DNA of 64,000 nt, taken from assembly GCA_965218865.1 (NCBI GenBank), contig CBDCME010000043.1, positions 62,001-126,000 on the forward strand. The letters run 5' to 3'. The notes under the pieces were generated by a model. It did no database searches and was not told the DNA's origin. It saw nothing but the letters and a program-made list of their open reading frames with translations. This stretch comes from CBDCME01 sp965218865 (GTDB lineage Bacteria; Pseudomonadota; Alphaproteobacteria; JAAXGF01). The position numbers were made by a program, and so were the translations under genes. Below, piece by piece: positions 36,738-44,533 of the stretch (position 1 is its first letter; each line of letters begins with the position of its first letter).

Positions 36738-37138
36738 ACCGCCATCTCCGGCCGTGGCCGTGAGGGACGCCCCCGCGCGGGGAGTCGTGCTTTTCTTCCT
36801 GCGTATAACTGTCGGGAAACCGATTCGAACCGCCGAGCGATCTCACCCGGATTTCCCGGATGACTATAGCCGATCGCCGAAAATGGTAGCACACACCGAG
36901 TTGGGAGGCGATTCGGGCTCCGGTCGGACACGTTGCATCGCGATTTCGACTCGTCGATGGGAACATTGACCAACGCGACCGCGGTCGAGCAGCGATTCGC
37001 GTGGCACGGAAGCTCTCGGTGAGCAGCGAAGACTCTTCGAATGAGGTGATCCCGATCACTGATAATGCAAGCCATTCCGTGTAGAATCCGAGATCAATGG
37101 AACGCGGTCGCCGGCCCGTTTTTACGAATGGAACTTTC
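36738..37138. other. divergent intergenic region
   Basis: This separates the leftward spermidine-synthase-like gene and the rightward lipoprotein gene fragment. Apart from the conserved motif at 36845-36894 no gene or RNA was recognised. Confidence 0.4.
36845..36894. repeat. conserved non-coding motif, copy B
   Basis: Aligns with 9214-9264 upstream of the cold-shock gene. Here it lies about 110 bases upstream of the GTG of the fused membrane/spermidine-synthase-like gene, in the same orientation relative to the gene as copy A. Confidence 0.6.
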
Positions 37139-37289
37139 ATGATGAAACCGCGTAATTTGGCTTGCGCGCTGTTCGTCGCCGCCTGCGGCAGCACGCCCTC
37201 CGAGAGAGGCGTCACGGGTGCCGGAATCGGCGCCGCGAGCGGCGCGGTCGTCGGCGCGGTAACGGGCTTGACCGTCGTCGAGGGGCCGG
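37139..37289 (+). pseudogene. glycine-zipper lipoprotein gene cut by a group II intron
   Basis: The frame starts MMKPRNLACALFVAACGSTP, a signal peptide with lipobox FVAAC, and continues GVTGAGIGAASGAVVGAVTG, a glycine-zipper membrane motif as in Rick_17kDa/OmpA-tether lipoproteins. After LTVVEG the gene runs into the 3' end of the inverted group II intron and ends. The rest of the gene was not found beyond 39313 or beyond 46560. Confidence 0.65.
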
Positions 37290-39313
37290 GTAGGAGGGGT
37301 CGTTGCCGAGCCCCTCCCCCCACAGACCCGAGCGTGCGCGACTGACGCACTCGGTTCCTCACCTGACAGGTTCGCTCACGAAGGTTTGCCATGAGCGCAC
37401 GAACGTGACTGACGGCAGGGGGTAGCGCTTGAGGATGTCGTTCATCCGGTCCCAGTTCAGGCACCTGCGACGGCTGCGGCGTGTGAGCCACTTCCGCCAA
37501 GTGCGAGCGACCTGGTAGCGGAACCACTCCAGACGTTTGCCGTTTCCCGTCAGACCATAGTATGCGTAGTGGCCCCGGATCGCCCGAACGAGGTAGTCAT
37601 GCTGCGCCTTGATCGGCAGGTGCCGGTTGCTCTTGCACCAGTCCTGCACCGATCTTCAGCGCGCGGGCGAAGCGGCCTTTCGCCGTGATTTGGCGAACGA
37701 CGTCCTTGCCTCGCAGCGACCGCCCCCAGACGTGGGTGAAGCCGAGGAAGTCGAACGTCGTGGCCGATGCCATCCAGTGACGCCCGTAGGGACGCCTCCG
37801 GCGGAAGTCCACATAGCGCGTCTTGGCCTCATGGAGCGTGAGCCCGTATCGACCGAGACGTTTGCCCAGCACGTCAAGCAGCCGCTTGCCGCTCTGGCGG
37901 TCTTCGAGGGCGACGACAAAGTCATCGGCGAATCTCACCAACTGGCAGTTGCCGCGCAGGCGCGGCCTCACCTCGTCCTCGAACCACTTGTCCAGCACAT
38001 GGTGCAGGAAAATGTTGGAGAGAGTCGGCGAGATCACCCCACCTTGGGGAGTGCCAGCGACCGGCCTGTGCAGGGTGCCCTCTTCGAGCACCCCTGCCTT
38101 CAGCCATTTGTCGATCATGCGCCTTACGACGCCGTCCTTGATCCGCAGGTCGAGGAATGACCGCAGGTGAGTATGCGAGATCGAGTCGAAGTAGGATTTC
38201 AAATCCGCGTCTATCACCCACCGTTGGCGCTGCTCGATGATACCCGCGCGCAGTACGTTGAGGGCATCGTGAGCCGACCGCTTGGGCCGGAAGCCGTACG
38301 AGCACGGCAGAAAATCCGCCTCGTAAATTGGCTCCAGCAGCATCAGGATTGCCCGCTGCGCCACCTTGTCTTCGAACGTCGGAATGCCGAGAGGGCGTTT
38401 CGTGCCGTCCGCCTTGGGGATGTAGTGGCGTCGCACCGGCGGCGCAAAGTAACGACCCGACTTCATCCGGTCCTGGAGGTCATCGAGATTGGCCTCAAGG
38501 TCCTTCTCGTAGTCGGCAGCCGTCACGCCGTCGATGCCCGTCGCCCCATCCTTGCGCGTGCGGCGGTACGCTTCACGCATCCACTCGCCGTCGATGAGGT
38601 GGTGCAGGGACGTGAACACCCGATCCGGATGCTCCCTCGCCTGTTCGGCTATCCACTGCTGTTTCGTGAACGTGTTGGTGGAACTCAGGGTTTCCTCCAG
38701 CGTTTCCCATCAGTGGCTCTGTTCAGATGACGCCCCGCTTCCCTCCAGCGGGTCCCGATGGCCACGGTTCCCCGCCTTCAGCGGTACTATCAGGACGCTA
38801 CGACTTCCTGCTCTCGCGTGTCCTTCGGCTTATTGGTTTCGCCAGCCGGCTCCGTGGGTGCCTGTCGGGGTCCGTGTCCGCTTTGAGCGCTCCCGCTGCC
38901 GTGCAGGCCCGGCGACGGACCGGGGTCTGGATTTTTCTTGCTGGCAATCCCCTTTCCAGCGGTCTTGCCCGCGGGCAAGAGCAGGATCTCCCAGGTTCCC
39001 TGGCGACCCATCCCGTGACTTTGCGCCGGTCTACGACCCCGGACGACCCGTTGCGCCTCGCCAGTAACGGCGCTTCCGGTGCTGCCCCCACACGATTAAC
39101 AATGAAGGCGTCGTCGCTTCACCGATTTCGAGGCTTCCTCCGCCGCTTCATCACCTGCTGTCTACGCTTCACGACGGGCGTTACCGCACGCCATGCAAGA
39201 CTCGCTTCCGGCTGGCGGGCTGCGCCTTTGCCGGGCGGGAGTCGAACCCGCTGGATCGCCACGAGAGGTTTCAGTTCATGGCATCCTCCTCTCCAGGGCT
39301 TAGCCTGGCGCAA
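37285..39313 (-). mobile_element. group II intron, copy 1 (inverted, decayed maturase)
   Basis: The 5' end TTGCGCCAGGCTAAGCCCTG lies at 39313 and the 3' end at about 37285-37290, after a domain-V-like hairpin (GAACCGAGTGCG ... CGCACGCTCGG) and a G/C-rich domain VI ending CTAC. It is about 2 kb, carries a reverse transcriptase gene, and is clearly diverged from copies 2 and 3 near its 3' end. Its 5' end abuts the tip of the IS66 left inverted repeat. Confidence 0.88.
37359..38688 (-). pseudogene. ltrA: group II intron reverse transcriptase/maturase, frameshifted
   Basis: It matches the intact copy at 43132-44442 through the RT core including VRFADDFVVAL, but one extra base near 37652 (CTGAAGATCGG instead of CTGAAATCGG) breaks the frame after RFARALK. 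The maturase part resumes in another frame as QDWCKSNRHLPIKAQHDYLV and ends with different residues at 37359. Probably non-functional; the intron could still be mobilised in trans. Confidence 0.9.
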
Positions 39314-39397
39314 TAACCGTTCGGGTCCCGGGGGATCGTAGACCTCCACGGATTTTCTGACTGGTAACTATTCCGCGCATGCGCTACCGTCTCGCGC

Positions 39398-41563
39398 ATG
39401 GCGGTTCTCGACGCGGATTTCGGCACCGACCTGACGCCGTCCGAGGGCGGCGACACCCTGTGGTCGCTTCCCATCGTGGCGCCGGCGTGCGAGCCGCTCG
39501 ATTGGGCGTCTCTGCTTGAAGAGGCAGAGGCGCGCATCGAGGAGGAACGGGGTCGCGCGCGAGTGGCGGAGTTGCGCCGCGAGGAACTGCGCCGGTCGGA
39601 GAGGGACGCCCGAGCGCTCGCGAACTCGCTGACGAGGCGGCTCGGCACCTGCCGGTTCAAGCTCAAGGCAGCCGCACCGAAGACCGCGTCGCGGGCTGTG
39701 AAGACGTTGGAACGCAGGGTCGAGTCCCAGGACGCCGAGATCTCCGATCTTCGCATCACGTTGCGCAGGTCTCACGAGCACCAGGAGCAGGTCGAGGCGC
39801 GCCACCAGGACGAGATCAACTGGCTGAAGCAGGATATCGACCGAGAGCGCTCGCGGATCGCGAAGGTGTACCGCAAGGGCGAGCGCGTGGCCGAGTCGCT
39901 GCGCAAGCAATTCGACCGGCGGCTCGCGGCGGCCCAGCGTTTGGTGGAGGCCCGGGAGGGCACGATCGCGTGGCTGCGCGAGCGCAACGACCGGCTGCGT
40001 GCGGCGGTCGTGCGGGCAACCGAGCTGATCGCGTCGCTGCGGAAGAAAAATGCCGAGCTGCGCGCCGAGGTGCGGGATCTGAAGGGCGAGAACGCGGCGC
40101 TGGCCTTGCGTGTCGAGAAGCTGGAACTCGACCTCGACAAGCTGCGTTCGACCCGGAGCGTCTTGTCCAAGGCACTCTACGGCAGCAGGAGCGAGCGGCA
40201 GAAGAAGCCGGGCACCGGGCGCAAGCGCGGCCAGCAGCGCGGCACCGCCGGACACGGGCGCACCCAACGCCCCGGGCTCGGACAGAAGAAGGAAACACGC
40301 GATCCGCCGGAGGATGCGCGCGTGTGTCCGCGCTGCGGCAAGCCCTATGCCGCCAACGGCGAGCGCTGCACCACTCTCTTCGAGATCGACATCGAGGCTT
40401 ACGAGAACACCATCGTCCGGCCGCGCTACCGCCGCGGTTGCGACTGCGCGTCCTCGCCGCGCGAGGTGACCGCGCCTGCGGTGACGCGGCTGTTCGAGAC
40501 CACGCCCTACGGGATCAGCGTCTGGACGTGCATGCTCTACGAACGGTTCGTCTGCTGCCGTCCCCTGCATCGGGTCGTGGCCTGGCTCGGCGACATGGGG
40601 CTGGCGATCTCGCCGGGGACGCTGGCCGACAGCACCAAGCGCTTCGTGCCGCTGTTCGAGCCGCTGGCCAAGTCGATCCTCGCGCACCAGAACGAGGCGG
40701 CGCTGCGCCATGCCGACGAAACATCCTGGCGCGTTCAGGCGTATCGCGAGAAGGGGCGCTCGAGCCGGGCCTGGCTGTGGACCTCTGTGAGCCCGGACGC
40801 GGTCTACTTCCACATCGATCCCTCGCGCAGCGCCGAGGTCGCGACGAAGCTGTTCGGCTCGACACAGGGCACCGTGGTCCTGGTCTGCGACCGGTTCAGC
40901 GCCTACAAGAAACTGGCCCGCGAGCTCGCCGGCAGGGTGATCCTGCAATGGTGCTGGGCGCATCAAAGGCGCTCGTTCATCGACCGCGCGGCGGGGCGTG
41001 TGCGGCTCAGGCGCTGGTGCCAGAGATGGATCGAGCGAATCGCGGAGATCTACCGCCTGAACGATGCGCGGCTGGAGCATTACGACCCCGCTCACCCTCT
41101 CGAACGCCAGACGCCGGCGTTCGATGCGGCGCACGCCAAGCTGAAGAAGGCGGTCGACGAGCTGTTCGCAGCCGCCGAAGCGGAACTGGCCGGACTGACG
41201 GACAGGGCGCGCAGGGCCAAGCCGCTGCGATCGCTCGTCAAACACCGCGAGGGATTATGCGTCTTCGTCGACAAGCCGTTCGTGCCCATGGACAACAACC
41301 GCGGCGAGCTCGCCCTGCGCGGGGCTGTCATCGGGCGGCGATTGAGCTTCGGCTCCGACAGCGAGAAGGGCGCCGACTTCACCGCGACCATGTACTCCGT
41401 GGCCGGCACGCTGGCGATCAACGGCATCGACGTCCGGCGCTGGCTCAAGGAATGGCTGACCGCGTGCGCGGAGAACGGCGGCAAGCCGCCGGACGACCTC
41501 TCGCCCTGGCTGCCGTGGTCGATGAGCGAGGAGCGCCGGCGCGAACTCACGGCGTCGGGATGA
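39398..41563 (+). CDS. tnpC: IS66 family transposase (TnpC-like)
   Basis: The 721-residue protein has an unusually long charged coiled-coil N-terminus (about residues 45-270), then a zinc-finger VCPRCGKPY near residue 310 and the catalytic core with LRHADETSWRVQAY (Asp), VLVCDRFSAYKKL (Asp) and FVPMDNNRGELALRGAVIGR (Glu). Typical TnpC is about 500-550 residues, so this is an extended version. TnpA and TnpB accessory genes are absent. Its TGA overlaps the ATG of the DUF4338 gene. Confidence 0.9.
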   Translation: MAVLDADFGTDLTPSEGGDTLWSLPIVAPACEPLDWASLLEEAEARIEEERGRARVAELRREELRRSERDARALANSLTRRLGTCRFKLKAAAPKTASRAVKTLERRVESQDAEISDLRITLRRSHEHQEQVEARHQDEINWLKQDIDRERSRIAKVYRKGERVAESLRKQFDRRLAAAQRLVEAREGTIAWLRERNDRLRAAVVRATELIASLRKKNAELRAEVRDLKGENAALALRVEKLELDLDKLRSTRSVLSKALYGSRSERQKKPGTGRKRGQQRGTAGHGRTQRPGLGQKKETRDPPEDARVCPRCGKPYAANGERCTTLFEIDIEAYENTIVRPRYRRGCDCASSPREVTAPAVTRLFETTPYGISVWTCMLYERFVCCRPLHRVVAWLGDMGLAISPGTLADSTKRFVPLFEPLAKSILAHQNEAALRHADETSWRVQAYREKGRSSRAWLWTSVSPDAVYFHIDPSRSAEVATKLFGSTQGTVVLVCDRFSAYKKLARELAGRVILQWCWAHQRRSFIDRAAGRVRLRRWCQRWIERIAEIYRLNDARLEHYDPAHPLERQTPAFDAAHAKLKKAVDELFAAAEAELAGLTDRARRAKPLRSLVKHREGLCVFVDKPFVPMDNNRGELALRGAVIGRRLSFGSDSEKGADFTATMYSVAGTLAINGIDVRRWLKEWLTACAENGGKPPDDLSPWLPWSMSEERRRELTASG

Positions 41564-42441
41564 CCGGCGCGGTCGAGTGCCGCTACTACGGCCGAGACTT
41601 CACCGCCGAGGAAATGGCGCTTCTGCGGGCGCTCGTCGCCGGTCCCGCGCAGCTCAGCCGCCGGGCCCTGTCGATCGAGTTCTGCCGGCGCATCGGCTGG
41701 CTCAAGCCCGACGGCGGCCTCAAGGACATGATGGCCCGCGTCACCATGCTCGCCATGCACCGCGACGGCCTCATCGAGCTGCCGCCGCCCAGGTGGCAAC
41801 GGGGCCGGCCCAAGCCCATCGCCTTCGGACCCGACACCGAGCCGCCGCTGTTCCCCGCGCCCACGACCCTCGACGAGGTCCGCCCGCTCGACTTCCGCGC
41901 CGTCGTGCACAGCACCCGGGAAAGCAGGCTCTGGAACGAGTTCGTCGCCCGCTACCACTACCTCGGATACAAGACCCTGGTCGGCGCCCAGATGCGCTAC
42001 GCCGTTCACGACCGCAACGGCTGGCCCATCGCCATGCTCGGCTTCTCCACCGCAGCCTGGAAGCTCGCCCCGCGCGACAACTTCATCGGATGGACGCCCG
42101 AGAAGCGTGAGAAGAACCTCCCGCTCGTGATCGACAATCCGAGGTTCCTGATCTTGCCCTGGATCGAGATCCCCAACCTCGGCTCGCACATCCTCGCCAT
42201 CGTGCGCCGGCGCCTGCCCACCGACTGGACCGAGCGCTACGGCACCACCCCGGTGCTGATCGAAACCTTCGTCGAGATCCCGCGATACACCGGTGCCGTC
42301 TACCGGGCGTCGGGCTGGACCCGCATCGGGACCACCCAGGGCCGCGGACGCTACGACAGGCACACGACACGAGCCCAGCCGAAAAAGGACATCTGGCTGC
42401 GCTCCCTCCGAAAAGATTGGCGGCGTACCCTCAATCGGTAG
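41560..42441 (+). CDS. DUF4338 (DruA-like) protein encoded in the IS66-type element
   Basis: The 293-residue protein has the DUF4338 hallmarks: FVARYHYLGYKTLVGAQMRY, GWPIAMLGFSTAAWKLAPRD, FIGWTPEKREKNLPLVIDNP, FLILPWIEIPNLGSHILA, LIETFVEIPRYTGAVYRASG and TRIGTTQGRGRYDR. The same domain defines DruA of the Druantia anti-phage system; here, without DruB-E, it is a transposon accessory. It starts at ATG 41560 within the transposase stop, so it is translationally coupled. Role in transposition or element defence is unknown. Confidence 0.9.
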   Translation: MTGAVECRYYGRDFTAEEMALLRALVAGPAQLSRRALSIEFCRRIGWLKPDGGLKDMMARVTMLAMHRDGLIELPPPRWQRGRPKPIAFGPDTEPPLFPAPTTLDEVRPLDFRAVVHSTRESRLWNEFVARYHYLGYKTLVGAQMRYAVHDRNGWPIAMLGFSTAAWKLAPRDNFIGWTPEKREKNLPLVIDNPRFLILPWIEIPNLGSHILAIVRRRLPTDWTERYGTTPVLIETFVEIPRYTGAVYRASGWTRIGTTQGRGRYDRHTTRAQPKKDIWLRSLRKDWRRTLNR

Positions 42442-42506
42442 AATCACACTCGGGTGCGGCCGAGTGCGGGTAAGCATCTCCTCATCCCCCGGAACCCGAA
42501 CGGTTA

Positions 42507-44533
42507 TTGCGCCAGGCTAAGCCCTGGAGAGGAGGATGCCATGAACTGAAACCTCTCGTAGCGATCCAGCGGGTTCGACTCCCGCCCGGCAAAGGCGCAG
42601 CCCGCCAGCCGGAAGCGAGTCTTGCATGGCGTGCGGTAACGCCCGTCGTGAAGCGTAGACAGCAGGTGATGAAGCGGCGGAGGAAGCCTCGAAATCGGTG
42701 AAGCGACGACGCCTTCATTGTTAATCGTGTGGGGGCAGCACCGGAAGCGCCGTTACTGGCGAGGCGCAACGGGTCGTCCGGGGTCGTAGACCGGCGCAAA
42801 GTCACGGGATGGGTCGCCAGGGAACCTGGGAGATCCTGCTCTTGCCCGCGGGCAAGACCGCTGGAAAGGGGATTGCCAGCAAGAAAAATCCAGACCCCGG
42901 TCCGTCGCCGGGCCTGCACGGCAGCGGGAGCGCTCAAAGCGGACACGGACCCCGACAGGCACCCACGGAGCCGGCTGGCGAAACCAATAAGCCGAAGGAC
43001 ACGCGAGAGCAGGAAGTCGTAGCGTCCTGATAGTACCGCTGAAGGCGGGGAACCGTGGCCATCGGGACCCGCTGGAGGGAAGCGGGGCGTCATCTGAACA
43101 GAGCCACTGATGGGAAACGCTGGAGGAAACCCTGAGTTCCACCAACACGTTCACGAAACAGCAGTGGATAGCCGAACAGGCGAGGGAGCATCCGGATCGG
43201 GTGTTCACGTCCCTGCACCACCTCATCGACGGCGAGTGGATGCGTGAAGCGTACCGCCGCACGCGCAAGGATGGGGCGACGGGCATCGACGGCGTGACGG
43301 CTGCCGACTACGAGAAGGACCTTGAGGCCAATCTCGATGACCTCCAGGACCGGATGAAGTCGGGTCGTTACTTTGCGCCGCCGGTGCGACGCCACTACAT
43401 CCCCAAGGCGGACGGCACGAAACGCCCTCTCGGCATTCCGACGTTCGAAGACAAGGTGGCGCAGCGGGCAATCCTGATGCTGCTGGAGCCAATTTACGAG
43501 GCGGATTTTCTGCCGTGCTCGTACGGCTTCCGGCCCAAGCGGTCGGCTCACGATGCCCTCAACGTACTGCGCGCGGGTATCATCGAGCAGCGCCAACGGT
43601 GGGTGATAGACGCGGATTTGAAATCCTACTTCGACTCGATCTCGCATACTCACCTGCGGTCATTCCTCGACCTGCGGATCAAGGACGGCGTCGTAAGGCG
43701 CATGATCGACAAATGGCTGAAGGCAGGGGTGCTCGAAGAGGGCACCCTGCACAGGCCGGTCGCTGGCACTCCCCAAGGTGGGGTGATCTCGCCGACTCTC
43801 TCCAACATTTTCCTGCACCATGTGCTGGACAAGTGGTTCGAGGACGAGGTGAGGCCGCGCCTGCGCGGCAACTGCCAGTTGGTGAGATTCGCCGATGACT
43901 TTGTCGTCGCCCTCGAAGACCGCCAGAGCGGCAAGCGGCTGCTTGACGTGCTGGGCAAACGTCTCGGTCGATACGGGCTCACGCTCCATGAGGCCAAGAC
44001 GCGCTATGTGGACTTCCGCCGGAGGCGTCCCTACGGGCGTCACTGGATGGCATCGGCCACGACGTTCGACTTCCTCGGCTTCACCCACGTCTGGGGGCGG
44101 TCGCTGCGAGGCAAGGACGTCGTTCGCCAAATCACGGCGAAAGGCCGCTTCGCCCGCGCGCTGAAATCGGTGCAGGACTGGTGCAAGAGCAACCGGCACC
44201 TGCCGATCAAGGCGCAGCATGACTACCTCGTTCGGGCGATCCGGGGCCACTACGCATACTATGGTCTGACGGGAAACGGCAAACGTCTGGAGTGGTTCCG
44301 CTACCAGGTCGCACGCACATGGCGGAAGTGGCTTGCACGCCGCAGCCGTCGCAGGTGCCTGACCTGGGACCGGATGAACGAGATTCTCAAGCGCTACCCC
44401 CTGCCGTCGGTCAAGTTCGTGCGCTCATGGCAACCTTCGTGAGCGAACCTGTCAGGTGAGGAACCGAGTGCGTCAATCGCGCACGCTCGGCTCTGTGGGG
44501 GGCGGGGCGCAGCAATGCCCCCGCCTACCCGGC
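42507..44533 (+). mobile_element. group II intron, copy 2
   Basis: Starts TTGCGCCAGGCTAAGCCCTG at the right tip of the IS66 element; the conserved unit ends CCTACCCGGC, with the canonical AY end probably at CTAC (44528). Domain V is visible as GAACCGAGTGCGTC ... GCGCACGCTCGG at about 44460-44493. It encodes an intact maturase. It is followed at once by an identical copy. Confidence 0.9.
43132..44442 (+). CDS. ltrA: group II intron reverse transcriptase/maturase, intact
   Basis: The protein performs splicing (maturase) and retrohoming (reverse transcriptase). It contains RT motifs with RTRKDGATGIDGVTAADYEK, GFRPKRSAHDALNVLR, GTPQGGVISPTLSNIFLHHV and the catalytic VRFADDFVVAL, then the thumb/X domain with IRGHYAYYGLTGNGKRLEWF. 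No HNH endonuclease domain is present. A GTG at 43201 is available, but in-frame family-like sequence (STNTFTKQQWIAEQAREHPD) extends to a CTG at 43132, five bases after GGAGG, which is the more likely start. About 436 residues. Confidence 0.92.
   Translation: MSSTNTFTKQQWIAEQAREHPDRVFTSLHHLIDGEWMREAYRRTRKDGATGIDGVTAADYEKDLEANLDDLQDRMKSGRYFAPPVRRHYIPKADGTKRPLGIPTFEDKVAQRAILMLLEPIYEADFLPCSYGFRPKRSAHDALNVLRAGIIEQRQRWVIDADLKSYFDSISHTHLRSFLDLRIKDGVVRRMIDKWLKAGVLEEGTLHRPVAGTPQGGVISPTLSNIFLHHVLDKWFEDEVRPRLRGNCQLVRFADDFVVALEDRQSGKRLLDVLGKRLGRYGLTLHEAKTRYVDFRRRRPYGRHWMASATTFDFLGFTHVWGRSLRGKDVVRQITAKGRFARALKSVQDWCKSNRHLPIKAQHDYLVRAIRGHYAYYGLTGNGKRLEWFRYQVARTWRKWLARRSRRRCLTWDRMNEILKRYPLPSVKFVRSWQPS

Larger units (their letters stand above)
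39314..42506 (+). mobile_element. IS66-type transposon with a DUF4338 passenger gene
   Basis: The element is bounded by inverted repeats: left TAACCGTTCGGGTCCCGGGG, right (complement) TAACCGTTCGGGTTCCGGGG. The family's ends usually start GTAA, so the visible tips are within a base or so of the true ends. It carries the transposase and a DUF4338 gene that overlap as ATGA. A group II intron begins at each tip, oriented outward, so no target duplication can be read. Confidence 0.82.

Noticed and set aside
39970..42441. An 823-codon open frame across the IS66 transposase in another frame
   Set aside because: Only its last 293 codons (from 41560) match a protein family; the rest is a +1-frame shadow of the transposase.
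42560..42590. A tRNA T-arm-like hairpin (GCGGGTTCGACTCCCGC) in each group II intron
   Set aside because: No acceptor stem, D-arm or anticodon arm around it; it is repeated in all intron copies and is best read as part of intron RNA domain I.
42727..43030. Overlapping open frames of 70-100 codons in the 5' part of each intron
   Set aside because: They lie in structured intron RNA, are conserved only because the DNA copies are identical, and have no recognisable protein.
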